Below, one piece after another: positions 23,817 to 36,110 of a stretch of DNA of 64,000 nucleotides. The translations under genes were made by a program, and so were the position numbers. Position 1 is the stretch's first letter. Every line of letters starts with the position of its first letter. Below the pieces are notes generated by a model. The model was not told the DNA's origin. It ran no database searches and saw only the letters and a list, made by a program, of their open reading frames with translations. This DNA is from Histoplasma ohiense (Eukaryota; Ascomycota; Eurotiomycetes; Onygenales; Ajellomycetaceae), in the NCBI GenBank assembly GCA_017607445.1, contig JAEVHH010000005.1, positions 3,787,001 to 3,851,000 of the forward strand. Direction: 5' to 3'.

Positions 23817-25237
23817 TTACAGCTTCTGGTACTCTAGCTTGCCCTCCAGCTTCTTGGACTCCGCAACCTTACGAACAGCCTTGTTGAAATCGTCCTGGTT
23901 CACCGTATCCCGGTAGTCCTTGATGGCGAATAGGCCGCTAAATAGATAGTGTTAGCTTCCCACATATAGAGGTACGACAGAGGTGATGTCAAGACTTACG
24001 CCTCCGTAACCACATTCCTCAAATCGGCCCCATTCAACCCATCACTCATCTTCACAATGCTCTCAAAATCAATTTCGCCCTCAATCGCAACCCCACTCGC
24101 ATGAATCTTCAGAATCTCCAACCGCCCAACCTCATTCGGCAAGGGGATCTCGATTTTCCGATCCAGCCGCCCAGCTCGCAGGAGCGCAGGGTCAAGCGTA
24201 TCCGGCCGGTTGGTCGCCATGATGATTTTGGTTTTACCCAGGTAATCGAAGCCGTCGAGTTGGTTGAGGAGCTCCATGAGTGTGCGTTGGATTTCGCGAT
24301 CGGCAGAGGTACCCTCTGAGAAGCGGCGGCCGCCGATGGCGTCGATTTCATCCATGAAGATGATGCAGGGTTCGTGTTCCTTGGCGTAGCCGAACATCTC
24401 GCGGATTAGGCGAGCGGATTCGCCGATGTATTTGTCTACGATGGCGGAGGAGACGACTGGAAGAGAAGGAGGAGACGGAAGGGTCGGTTAGCTCAACAGC
24501 CGTAGGAAACAAGGTTAAGGAGGTAACGAATGTAACTATATATAAATATATATATATATACCCTTTAAGAAATTGGTCTCCAGCGAGCTCGCAACAGCTC
24601 GGGCCAACAGCGTCTTCCCCGTCCCGGGCGGCCCGTACAGAAGTACACCCTTGGGCGGTTTTATACCCACACGCAAAAACAGCTCCGGGTTCTTCAGTGG
24701 CAGCTCAATGACCTCTCTCAGTTCTCGGATCTGGTCGTTCAGGCCACCGATTCCTGCAAAGCTGACCTGCCCTGGATCTTCGAGAGACATATTATAGACC
24801 AGAGGGTCGACTTCGCGGGGTAGCATGCGCATAATTGTGAGGGTGGTCATATCGAGGGCGACGCGGGTGCCTTGTTTTAGCTTTGCCTTGTCGACTTTTG
24901 AGCGGCAGCCGACGACATATCGGGGACCCGAAGAGGCTTTGACAATGACTATAATATGACGATATGTGTGTTCAGTAGAGGACATTCCAACCATCGCTCC
25001 GATAAAGGAGGTCAAATACTAACACCTCTCCTCGTCTAGCTGTTTTAGAACCTCGCCGATGATCTGGCCAACACTCTGCAGCGCCTTGATATTATCCTCT
25101 GTGGTGTCAAACTCCTTTTGAAGATCTTTTATACCCAGCCGGAGATCCTTCAGCTTTGCTTCCCATTCTCTTGACTCCAGGAGGCTCTTCTTGTATTCCT
25201 CAAGGGCTTGTTCGCGTTCGGGGTCAACACCTTCCAT
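23817..25237 (-). CDS. RPT4: 26S proteasome regulatory ATPase Rpt4
   Basis: Four exons (25,237-25,024; 24,948-24,562; 24,456-24,000; 23,937-23,817) encode about 392 residues. Introns are 75, 105 and 62 nt with GTTAGT, GTATAT and GTAAGT donors. The first donor is GTTAGT rather than the overlapping GTGTTA, because only it gives the conserved EERFIVKASSGPRY junction. An N-terminal coiled coil (residues about 1-65) precedes the OB domain (FIVKASSGPRYVVGC). The AAA module has Walker A GPPGTGKT (177-184), Walker B CIIFMDEIDAIGG and the arginine-finger helix ending PALLRAGRLDRKIE. The sequence is typical of Rpt4/PSMC6. It unfolds and feeds substrates into the proteasome. It is divergent from enolase across about 1.2 kb. 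Confidence 0.95.
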
Positions 25238-26467
25238 GGCGGAGGATTGCTATACGTTGGGGGATGAGCAGGAGGCTTGGAGGGCGGAAACGGGGGGGAC
25301 GAAAGGAGACAACAGAAAGACACAGCCGATAGGGGTATATATGCTGCGGATGTAACGGAGTAGATGTGAGAGAGGCGAGCGCAGGTGGTTAATGGGGCGA
25401 ATTCAATGTTGATATCATCCTCGACCTCAGATCTCAATCATCGGAGCTCATCTTGGTTTATGTCAGCACCAGCCAAGAATACGGATCCGCTCAGAGACCA
25501 AACAAGCAGTTTCTTACTATCATGTGACCCCGGACGATGAGGGCAGAGAAAAAATATGCCAGTGATGATGATGATGATGATGATGATGGTGAGAACAGAG
25601 CAGCGGTTGAATTGAAATGGCAAGGCGATTTCAGTTAATTGATATGAAAGTGTCCTATTTTATTCAAAGACAATGGCTTCGGTTGATTGTATATATTTCT
25701 TTCTTTCACAGATCTCTATCTTCATAGGAAGACAGGTTTCCGGGCAAGGGCTTGTACATACATAAGAAATACAAAGAAAAGATACTTCCAAGCTGCTCAA
25801 CATGATAATACTAGTATCTTCCGTGCTTGTTTTGGCTGTGGGCTCCCGTTGGCCTGGGCGGGTTCTTTTGGAGGGGCATCCAAACATCATATTCAACTAA
25901 ATAAACAAACCCTCAACCACAACAGCCTCAACTTCCTGAACCTCCCAACTCCTCTCCTTTCTACAACCCAACTCCTCTCCCTATACCGTGCTACCTCCCC
26001 GGCATCCTCATATCCCCATATCCCTCAATTGGCTTATCATCGCAAGTAAGTAGTGGGTTTGACTGTGTTAATTCCCCTTTGGTTTCCATTACCCCACCAC
26101 CCCGCCACCCCACCTCCAATGTCGTCAATATACTCTCTTACACTACTACACACCATTATCAACAACAACGCATGGAAACGTGTCGCTATTAAATGACAGG
26201 AAAGATTTTCTCCAATAGTTGAGCTCGTCCGACGGTCTTTCTCAGAGGAATTGGTGGATATAGACATATCTCCTTCTTCTTAGTCTGCTGAAAGCTCTAT
26301 GGTGGAGTTGGAATTAGCAGCCCGCGCAGAGGAGGAACGGAACAACCACCTCCTTTTCTTACATTTCGCTATCTTGATATTACACTTCCATCCTCTACTA
26401 TACGTGATTTCAAAAAGCAGTTCACTAATTGTCCCAGTCTGTTCAATCCCTACAGATTACGTAGAAA
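25238..26467. promoter_or_regulatory. Divergent promoter region RPT4 / enolase
   Basis: The head-to-head genes leave 1.2 kb without supported coding sequence. A GATGAT repeat is at 25,563-25,588. A consensus donor CAAGTAAGT at about 26,044 and the acceptor CCCTACAG just upstream of the enolase ATG could bound a 5' UTR intron of about 400 nt; transcripts would be needed to confirm it. Confidence 0.45.
25563..25588. repeat. GAT trinucleotide microsatellite
   Basis: About eight GAT/ATG units lie in the promoter region upstream of RPT4. Confidence 0.9.
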
Positions 26468-28104
26468 ATGGCGATTACCAAGATCCATGCCCGCTCGGTC
26501 TACGACTCTCGCGGAAACCCTACCGTTGAGGTCGATGTCGTGACGGAGACCGGCCTTCACCGCGCTATCGTCCCATCCGGTGCCTCGACTGGTAATTGAT
26601 ACATGATTTCCTCCCGATATCCACGGGTTTTGTCGATGTCATTATACACTGACAACTTTTTATCGGAACAGGTCAACATGAGGCCTGTGAGCTTCGTGAT
26701 GGTGACAAAAGCAAGTGGCTCGGAAAGGGTGAGTATGCAGGGACAAAATGCACAGTTTTCTGAGTCCAGCTGGGTCGAATTACTGATACGAACCATCCGT
26801 GGACGGCAATAGGTGTATTGACTGCCGTAAAGAATGTCAATGAGACCATTGGCCCCGCGGTCATCAAGCACTGCGTCGATGTCAAGGATCAGTCGAAGGT
26901 CGACGAGTTCCTGAACAAGCTCGACGGGACCCCGAACAAGTCTAAGCTCGGTGCCAACGCCATCCTCGGGGTCAGTTTGGCCATTGCAAAGGCCGGCGCT
27001 GCTGAGAAGGGTGTCCCCCTCTACGCCCACGTTTCTGACCTTGCCGGCACCAAGAAGCCATACGTCCTGCCCGTCCCGTTCCAAAATGTGCTGAACGGCG
27101 GTTCTCACGCTGGTGGCCGTTTGGCTTTCCAGGAATTTATGATTGTTCCAAGGTAAAGGACCGCACTCGATAGCGTTGTGGTAACCGTTCTAGTGGATAT
27201 CATACTGATTTCAATAGTACCGCCCCTTCGTTCTCTGAGGCCCTGCGCCAAGGGACTGAAGTATATCACAAACTGAAAGCCCTGGCCAAGGCGAAGTACG
27301 GCCCATCTGCCGGCAACGTTGGTGACGAGGGTGGTGTTGCCCCTGACATCCAAACAGCGGAAGAGGCTCTTGATTTGATCACCGAAGCCATTGAGCAGGC
27401 TGGGTACACCGGCAAGGTCAAGATCGCCATCGACGTCGCCTCGAGCGAGTTTTACAAGGCCGATGAGAAGAAATATGACCTCGACTTCAAGAATCCGGAT
27501 AGCGATAAGAGCAAGTGGCTCACGTATGAGCAGCTGGCCGATCTGTATAAGCAGTTGGCTAGCAAGTATCCAATCGTCAGCATTGAGGATCCCTTCGCTG
27601 AGGATGATTGGGAGGCCTGGAGCTATTTCTTCAAGACAGCCGATTGCCAGATTGTTGGGTATGTTTGCTTAAATCTCAGAATATCATAACGGCTCCGAAT
27701 TGGTATAAGGACAGAAATATACTAACATCCTCCCTCCATTCCCCAACAGCGACGATATAACCGTCACAAATCCTCTCCGCATCAAGAAGGCCATCGAGCT
27801 CAAAGCCTGCAACGCCCTTCTCCTCAAAGTGAACCAGATCGGCACCTTGACCGAATCCATCCAGGCCGCCAAGGACTCTTACGCAGCCGGGTGGGGTGTG
27901 ATGGTCTCCCACCGCTCCGGCGAGACGGAGGATGTCACCATTGCTGATATCGTCGTTGGTCTACGCGCAGGCCAGATTAAGACCGGCGCGCCCGCACGCT
28001 CAGAGCGGTTGGCGAAGCTGAACCAGATTTTGAGGATTGAGGAGGAGTTGGGATCTAATGCGGTGTATGCGGGGGAGAAGTTCAGAAACGCCGTGGAGAT
28101 GTAG
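26468..28104 (+). CDS. ENO1: Enolase (2-phospho-D-glycerate hydratase)
   Basis: Five exons (26,468-26,591; 26,672-26,728; 26,813-27,152; 27,218-27,658; 27,750-28,104) give exactly 438 residues, the usual length. All four introns are 65-91 nt with GT-AG ends and consistent phases. Signature motifs are MAITKIHARSVYDSRGNPTV, the loop PSGASTG, NGGSHAGGRLAFQEFM, VGDEGGVAP, SIEDPFAEDD and LLLKVNQIGT with the catalytic lysine, then MVSHRSGETED. It catalyses the glycolytic conversion of 2-phosphoglycerate to phosphoenolpyruvate with magnesium. Fungal enolases are abundant cytosolic proteins and are often also found on the cell surface. Confidence 0.98.
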
Positions 28105-29052
28105 GTGGCGAGCAAAAGGGGGGCGGGGCGGGGGGGAATTGCTCCATGGGCTTTGTTGATATGTTGGGAGAGGCTATTGGGTAGTAGCTACGAAATAACA
28201 TTGCAACCCGGAATTAATGGATGGATATCCAGTGGAACCCCCTTTCTTTCCCCTTTTGTCCTTTTTGGCTTGGAATGTCGTGATTTAGTTATATGCGAGT
28301 CGTGGGGCCGTGGCTGGTGGGCATGTAATCAAGGATACAAAGTGCAACAAAGGGATTGAACAAAAGTTGTGGTGCGACATGTAACTTAATAAAATAGTAC
28401 TACTGCTACTACTACTGCTACTACTACTACTACGAGTTGAAACTTTGCGGGCAATAAAAAGGAAAGAACAGATGTCAGAAATTATGTCGTGCTTTTTTCT
28501 CACCACTAGGTTAGTAACTAGATGATAATAGGCGCCAAGCCAGGATATCAAGTCGATCAAGTTGATTTTGATTTGTTCAAAGCCAAGCTCGATATTGGCT
28601 GGAAACCCTTAACTTTTAAGCGCAACACTTTTTCCATACGAAATCAACAATGGTCGGCCAGCTCTTGATATGATGATATCTCAATCACAATGTATTATGA
28701 TAAATTTAGAGGAGGTAATTTGAAATCTTCTACTAAATGTATCTTAGTATCTATTTTGAAAATAAATATTTTTTAAAAAGTTATGATATGTGAGATGTAT
28801 TGAGAATACTTTTTTGTATAAATTTATATCATTATATGAAATATATTCAGATTACTAGTTGTTATTTTTGGATTTTTATGAGCAAAATCTATTTTTTGTA
28901 ATATTTGAATAACTTCTTTTATATCTATTATTTTTTCCTATAATTTAGATTGAAAACTAGCTATATAGTGCTCTAAAATATATATAATATTTAGAAAAAA
29001 GTAATAAAGGTTGCCCAGGTGGCATCGCCAGAGAACACGTGACCACACCTAT
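28105..29052. other. Enolase 3' region passing into an AT-rich flank
   Basis: A TAC/TGC trinucleotide tract lies at 28,399-28,433. From about 28,560 the composition falls to very AT-rich, continuing to the retrotransposon. I see no gene, and the AT-rich part is probably decayed repeat. A short GC-richer stretch at about 29,008-29,045 may be the true start of the 5' LTR. Confidence 0.5.
28399..28433. repeat. TAC/TGC trinucleotide microsatellite
   Basis: About twelve trinucleotide units, mainly TAC with two TGC, lie downstream of enolase. Confidence 0.85.
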
Positions 29053-29400
29053 TAGAGAATAGCGAGTCCTTCCTTCTTGGCGAATTCTTCAGATCCTACA
29101 TCCTTACAACCTCTTTCCTTATGAGACCCTGTCCTCCTGCCTTCTAAAGACCTTGCTTATTTGTTTGTTTTCCTTTACTTTTCTCTTTAAAAAGGGGGGA
29201 TTCCCTTATTTTCCTTTTTTTGAAAAAAAAAGAAAAAAGGTTCAACAATTGTAACTAGCAGCATCAAAAAAATAGCAATAAAATTGTTCAATTTTGTCCT
29301 TAATCCTTAATCATTCTACTCTAAGCTAGTTCTTGGGATTTGCAGAGCTCTGAGGGCTTACATAAAGATTCCTCACTCTGTTGTGTGCAGAGGTGTTTCT
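29053..29400 (+). repeat. 5' LTR of element 1 (shared core)
   Basis: The core is colinear with 37,351-37,698 without gaps. My hand alignment finds 19 differences, all transitions: 13 C/T changes in CpC (or the complement), 4 in CpG, 1 in CpA and 1 in CpT. The true LTR may start further left. Confidence 0.88.
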
Positions 29401-29751
29401 GATGCCCACTCTTGGAATCAATCTACTTGAGAATCTTATCATTACCACTGGTACACTGAGCCCACTAGAGAGTGGACGATAGATAGAGGAGTTAGAAGAG
29501 GGAAGAATCAGAAGATAAGATAGAGTGAGCAAGTCCTCCAAAGAACAGTGAGAACAGCTGTCTCAAGGCCTCAATTCCCTGACTTAGCAGCAAGAATCCT
29601 TCAACATACTGAAGAATCTGTTGCCTACTAATCTCTAGTGAAGAAGAGAGCTTGGCTTGATAATCCCTCAAGCTTCTTTTTATGATAATTTTATCTCTTT
29701 GTTAATTGCCTATCTTGTATTCTTTTCTTTTGTTTAGCCTCTGATGTACAC

Positions 29752-32361
29752 ATGTCCGAAGGTTCTGATTCGCAAAACCCTAATTCCTCAAAAAGAATCT
29801 TAAGAAGCCCATCATCACCACTGTCACAGGCATCACAAGCTAATTCATCACAAGTCATAACATCAATTTCAATCTCTCTAACAGCTGTTAGAGGATCTCC
29901 TTTTAGTGTATCAAGAAATATGCTTTTCCCCCTGTGTGGGTACAGAAAATTCAGAGCAGAGCAAGTGTTTGACTTCTTCTCTGAAGCAGACAGTCAAAGT
30001 GAAGAGAAAGATATCTCTTTAACACTCATCAAGCAATTCTTAAGAAATCTCAAAGATTCAAGAGAGCAGCAACAGCTGACTCTTCTAGAGCCAGTAAAGA
30101 TGACTTCTGACTCAATCTTTAACATTTGTGGAAAGTTCTCTGGAGAGAGAGGACAATCCCTGAACCAGTGGTTAGTGAAACTAGAATGAAAGCTTAGAGG
30201 CTTGAAGGTGAATGAAGTTGTTTCAGCAGAAGAGTTGCTATCAGCAATCAACCTTCTTCTTACTGAAGAAGCAGAGAAGTGGATTCAAGTCAATCTCTCA
30301 CTGATGCACCTTCTTGAGAATCCTACTGAGGATAACTGTGTTACCTTCTTAGAGGTGTTTAGAGACCAGTTTCCTGAGAAAAGCACAGAAGATAAGATAT
30401 CCTGTGAGGCTGAGATGATGAAGTTAGTACAAGAAGAGAATGATTTGACTGAATATTATCAGCTAGATGTTAAGATATTGAGATGTCTGAGTATCAAGAA
30501 TCAGATTGCAACCACCTCTGCAATGGATAGAAAACTGAAGATCCTTCTCCTTGAAGCTTTTATAGAGAAATAAATCAGAGGACTTAATAAGACAAGAATA
30601 AGAACTAAACTGATTGAGATTTCTGATGAGCTATCAACACTCACTTCTGCTTACCACAAGATGTTAAATATCAAAAAGGCAGAGCTTGAGCTTAAGAAGG
30701 ACAAGCAGACAAGGAAAAAAGAGAAGAAGATTGTCTGACTTCAGAAGTGTTTTGAACAAACTCTGAATGTCAACAGTGCTTCAGAGTTCAAAGCAGCTTA
30801 TACTAAAAGAGTTCAAGAAGAAGAGGAAGAAACTGAATGAAAGATATCAGAAGAACTTCTAAAAGGAGTAGAAGCTGTGAAGACTGCAAGAGTCAAGGTC
30901 AACAACTCAAGTGTTAGTCATTGATTTGAGAGAGATCAGACAGAACCTCAGCCAGAAGGATCAGAAGATCAGAAGAGTCTAAATGATTTTGTCAATGACA
31001 CTCATCAATTCAGAAAGAATGGGCCATCACCTCTTTGCATCAAATGTGGAAAAATTGGGCATATCAGCAAGGCCTGTACTGACCCTTCATTAGAGGCCTG
31101 GGAGAAAGCAGTTCTCAAGGACAAGATCTTTGATCCTTCAGAAGCATTTGTGAAGCCTCAGCAAGGTAAAGCCTTCACTACTCAGAAGACTTCTCAGATT
31201 GAAGCTGCAGTCAATGAGACAGCAGAGGTTAAGTCAGTAGCAGCAGAAGTAGCAGGCCTTCAGATAGATGAAGAATATATCCCTCTAGAGATTAATCTTG
31301 ATGAAGAGAGCTGTCTCAACAAGAGAGCTGGTAGTGACATCAGAGAAGCTGCTCAAAAACAGTGAGAGATAGCAGAGAAGAATTTCTATACCCTTTCATC
31401 AAAGAACCTGCTGCAGACAAAAAGGCCCATCAAAAAGAAGACAGGGTTAGCTCTGTTAAAGGGTTTTATCAAGACAGAAGATTCAACTTACTGACCTCTC
31501 TCTGTACAAGAAGTTTTTGACAGCTTCAAGGCAGAGATTAACTTGACAGACCTTCTTCAATATTCTCCATTCCTTGTTGCTAATCTTAAGAAATTCATGA
31601 CTCAGGAGACAACAAGAAGTTGAAAGATGTCTACTCATCCTTCAGCTGCTCAATCAACCACTATATCCAGCCAGGCAGTCACACTTGCAGCTGATGTCAA
31701 CACTAGACTTTTGTCACAATTGAAATCTGAGGATAAAGCTTTCAGAGTCCCTGCACAAATTAGAGTAGAAACTAAAGTTATAGATCTATCAAGATCTGTC
31801 ACTCAGGTCAATCAAGAATCTGAATTGAATTTGATGACAGAGTCTTTCCTTAAGGCTCACTGAATCCCAAAGAAACCTTTATCAGACATAGATTATCACA
31901 GAATGTTGATGAAGACTGTCATCAAGATTGAATTCTTGCTACACTTCTGAGTGGAATTTGATATTGCAGTTGAGAGGATCTGAAGAAAAGTCCACTGCTT
32001 TGTGACCTTCTTATCTGACAAGGCCTCAGTAGCTTTGAATGATCTATTGCTAGAGATTCCCTGGTTATTTGATGTTAATGCATGTATGGATATAAGGAGG
32101 GGAGTACTTATCATTGGAGATCTTCAAAGAGAAGAGCAGAGGGTAGTAGTTCAAGAATCTGATCTGGTTTATGCAAAGAACATGAAGATTCTTATACTAT
32201 CTTCATATTTGTTATCTGAAGAGAAGAAGAAAGAAGCTCTTTATGAATTCTTCTCTTGCAAAGAACCCCATCAGAGCAACAACAAAGATTATGAGAAAGA
32301 GGACTATGAAGACTTCTTGAAAGATGAGGATGAATTGAACTCCTCCAAGAAGGATTTTTAG
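29752..32361 (+). pseudogene. Gag-protease frame of element 1
   Basis: One reading frame stays colinear from ATG 29,752 to TAG 32,361 and is interrupted by about a dozen TGA codons and a single TAA (30,571). A CCHC zinc knuckle CIKCGKIGHISKAC is at 31,036-31,077, marking the nucleocapsid part of Gag. The protease region is near 31,740-32,200 (conserved block LLLEIPWLFDVNA). It is degenerate, and no complete protein can be made without reading through stops. Confidence 0.8.
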
Positions 32362-35300
32362 AAGATTCTGAGCAGAACCCCAAACTGCTTAAGCCACCCT
32401 GGTCAGAATGCCTCACAGTACTACTGCCAGGAGTCACAACACCCATATCATCAGCAGCAGCTGATATCAAGAAGTCACTAACTACCCCCTCTTGTCCCTC
32501 TAGCCCATTCCCTACACTGAGAAGGCCTGTCTGACTCTCGCGAGAAGAATTACATAACTGTTCCCTCTCAGAGGAAGAATTGAAAGCTTGGTTGGCAACA
32601 AGTAGAATTACTTTGAGCCCTCTGTTACCAGCTAAACTGAGGCTTGATGTCATTAAACTTCTATATTGATACCATCATTTGGATGGGGGGTCACTTGATA
32701 ACCTCCCTTGCACTGATTTAATTGTTCACAAAGCGAACCTTAAACCTGGGATCAAACCCCACTCAGTGAAGTCTCAAAAACAATACTCTCCCTTTCATGA
32801 ATGGTGGATGAGGAAACTAGTCAAGGAAGGGATTGAAGGAGATATCTATGAATCGACAATAGCAGCAAACAGACAACTATCTCCATGGAACACAAGAGTA
32901 GTCCTCATCCCCAAAGAAGTGGATGGAAGCTCAGATGATGAACCCAGATTAGCATTCAATTATCACTGCATGTATAAGATCCTTCTCAGGACTCATATGA
33001 AACTAGCTGGATGGGTTCATGATTACCTGGTGGATTCTCACCACAAGATCTATTTCACAGTGGATCTTAAGCATGCCTACTTTTTAATCAGTCTTTATAA
33101 ACCTCACAGGCAATATTATGCATTTACAATACCAGAACTAGAGCAGTTACAATCTACAAGGATGCCTCAAGAGTGCACTTCTTCTGTCTTCACCATGGAA
33201 GAGTTAATCAATATTATGCTTGGTTCTATCCCAGCATCTGAGGCCTCTGATTCCTTATTGCATGCTAAGGAAGAAGGAAATCTGTCTAAGGTCATTGCTT
33301 ATATGGATGACTTGTATGGTGGGTTGCAAACCGCAGAAGACCTTTATAACTTCCTTAAGAATGAGCTATTCTCACAGGTGGAATGGGCCTGATTGAAGCT
33401 ATTCTTCAAAAAACTCAAGCTCTTTGTCTGCCAAGCTAGAGCTCTGAGTATTGTGCATGATGTGGGAGGGGTGATTACTATCCTTTCAGAATGAGCAGAG
33501 AAATTAGTGAATTGGCCTACTTCAAAGAGTCAAACTGAGGTTCAGTTCTTCCTTGGAGCCTTAGGGATAATCTGAAGATGGGTTACAAATTTCACTGAAA
33601 TAGCAAGGCCTCTGACAAGACTTACTGGCAGGGTGGACTTTCATTGAACTGATGCAGAAGAGTTGTCTTTTCAACTTCTAAGGATTAAAGAAGCATCCAC
33701 TGCTGCCACTTTTGAAGTTCAGTGGAATACAATCATACATTTCTATCTTGATTCTTCAAACTTTGCTAGAGGGCTGGTAATCACCCAATTCTGAAGAGAC
33801 TCTAGAGATCCATCAAAGGAGATAGAGGCCTCCATTCTTTATGATTTGATAGTATTATCCTCAACTGAATGGAAGTATGGAACTTACAAGAAAGAATTGT
33901 TAGTCATTGTCTGATTTATCAAGAAATATTTCTATTACTGTCAGAACCCTCAGCTCTCTATCATCATATATACTGATCACAAGCCTCTTCAATCCTTCTT
34001 GAAGAGGGATGCTCATGAAGGATTATATGCCAGATGGGTTGAGAAGCTCTGTCTCTTGCACATAGAGATTTGTTACATCTCTGACACTCACAATCAAGTG
34101 GCAGATGCACTGAGCTGAACTATCTTCAATGAGCATTGCACCAGCACTCCATTGGTGCAAGACTTGCTGCAAGACATCAAAAAAGAAGAACCTCTATGAG
34201 TATGAAAGAATGGCAAAGAAGGATTTGAGGAATATCTTCAAACTTATTCTGAGAAGGTCTTGTCTCTCTGACATAATACTACTACTCCCTTCTGCAGTGA
34301 TTTACAAGCAGTTCCGCAAGAGATGATCCTTGATTGAGATCAGACATACCAAGCTTCAAGCTGATTCCAGGATAAATATCAGTTCCTTATGAACAAGCTT
34401 GAGACACCTCTGGCTAATGCTCTGAACTTTGAACTTCTAGATGGCTTCCTCTATAAGAAGGATGAGAGGACAGATTTGAATCTTCTCTGTGTTTCTGAGG
34501 GGAAGGTTCATCAGTTACTGATACAGACCCATGATCAGAAGAATCACTGAAATGTGAAAGCAACTGCTATGAGATTAGTTCATCAGATCTGATGGCCTAG
34601 ATTAGCACAAGATGTTAAGAATTGGATGAAGAATTGTTCAAAATGTGCTATTTACACAATCTATCTGTCAAGAGTTCCTCCAAACCCTATTATTCCAGCT
34701 ACACTCTTCCAGATCCTCAGCATGGACTTTATTGATCCACTTCCTGAGACATGCCTCAACAATTGCTTCATTCTGAATATCATTGACTACTTTTCCTTCT
34801 TCTCTATTGCTTTTGCACTACCCAGGCAGCTACCTGAGCATGTTATTACATACTTAGAAAGGATAATTCAAATCCTTTCACATTCAGACATAATTGAGTT
34901 CTATGTCGACCCTGAATCTCCATTCCTAAGTCAAATGCTCAAGGACTGGGCCAAGGCCTATGGCATCACTATAACCTACCGATCAACTGAATCATCAAAG
35001 TCAATAGGGAAGATTGAGAATTCGAACTGTTGACTTCAAGAAGTTCTGATGAAGATGTCAAATAACTCAGAGCAGCAGTGGAATATTGCCCTCTCAGATG
35101 CTCTGGAGATTCTTTGAAAGAGAATAGTTGACTATCTTGAATTCTCCCCAGCCGAGATAGCTCTAGAAACCATTGGAGATATCAATCTTAATCTAGCAGA
35201 GAATGATATTCTAAAACTTGCTACAAACTCTACTCTGTCAGCAAAATTCTTGTTCTCAGAAGAAGATCTTGAAAGACTTAGAGAATTTAATTCTGCAGAG

Positions 35301-35709
35301 GTCTCAGAGATTACTATCTTTATGTTCTATAGAGCTGAGATTGAAAAGGTTGCCTTTGAGAGGCATGAGCAAGAGAAGGGAATGAAGATGCGGACCAATA
35401 TTCACTCATTAAAGCCAGACAGTTTGGTAATGCTCAAGAAGAATGAAAGAGCAAAGCTCCAGAAGCACTGAAGAGAGCCCTTTGTGATTGAAGAAAAGAT
35501 CAGTGAGCAAGAACATTCATACTGAATCACCCACCCTCTGAATGGAAGGTTCCCATTTAAGATCCATCTAGATCATCTCAAGGCTTTTACATCAAGGATC
35601 TTCTACCTCAACTCTGACAATATTGATGAAGAGCTCTGGACAGAGAAAGATGCAGCAATCCAACACTCTAATCTCAAGAGGAGGCATGCTGTGGGTGTTA
35701 ACTCTTGAA
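32340..35709 (+). pseudogene. Pol (RT, RNase H, integrase) of element 1
   Basis: In the -1 frame after Gag, a long open stretch (32,679-33,392) holds the reverse transcriptase with IAYMDDLYGG (YxDD active site, about 33,297-33,330). RNase H motifs follow (HFYLDSSN; YTDHKPLQSFL). Integrase has an HHCC zinc domain ending NCSKC (34,626-34,650) and catalytic-core blocks MDFIDPLP and FYVDPESPF. Numerous TGA codons replace what look like Arg or Trp. After 35,700 the frame becomes a Leu/Ile-rich stretch and is probably no longer pol. Confidence 0.85.
32352..32361 (+). other. Candidate -1 frameshift site, gag-pro to pol
   Basis: The gag-protease frame ends in a five-T run followed directly by TAG. 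The pol frame is -1 relative to it and overlaps for only about 28 nt here. This arrangement fits a programmed -1 shift, as used by many Ty3/Gypsy elements. Since the region is mutated, the TAG could also be a later change. Confidence 0.4.
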
Positions 35710-35729
35710 CACTCTCAGTGTGAGATTAG

Positions 35730-36014
35730 TTGTGGTGGGATGATATACTTCTTCCCTCCTCAACATCACTTATCTATTCTTATCTTCTCTTGTCACTCTT
35801 ATTCCCCATAGTCCTTCTTTTCTCTTTTGACATAGCAGAGGACATTCCTTCCAACATTGCAATCATTGCCATCTTGTTTTTGTTGATTGTTGTTTGTTTC
35901 TTATTCTATTCCCCCCATTCTTGTTTCTTTTTTTTTTTTCCTTTTTTTTCTTTCTTTCTTTCTATCCACTTGTCATTTCTTTATTCTATTAAAAGAAGAA
36001 GAGGGGGGGGATGA
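35730..36014 (+). other. Hydrophobic frame and purine tract after pol
   Basis: Directly after pol, 94 in-frame codons encode two strongly hydrophobic runs (LLLSLLFPIVLLFSF and IAIIAILFLLIVVCFLF). A purine tract of about 40 nt (35,990-36,033, AAAGAAGAAGAGGGGGGGG within it) follows. The purine tract could be an internal polypurine primer. The hydrophobic frame may be a chance product of a T-rich spacer. Confidence 0.35.
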
Positions 36015-36110
36015 GAAGATAGAAAAGAATCAGCAATCTTATAACAGAATTCTTTTTGTGCTCTTAATCTTCAATCCCCCTCTCTTTTCACTTACCTCAA
36101 GCCTGATCAT

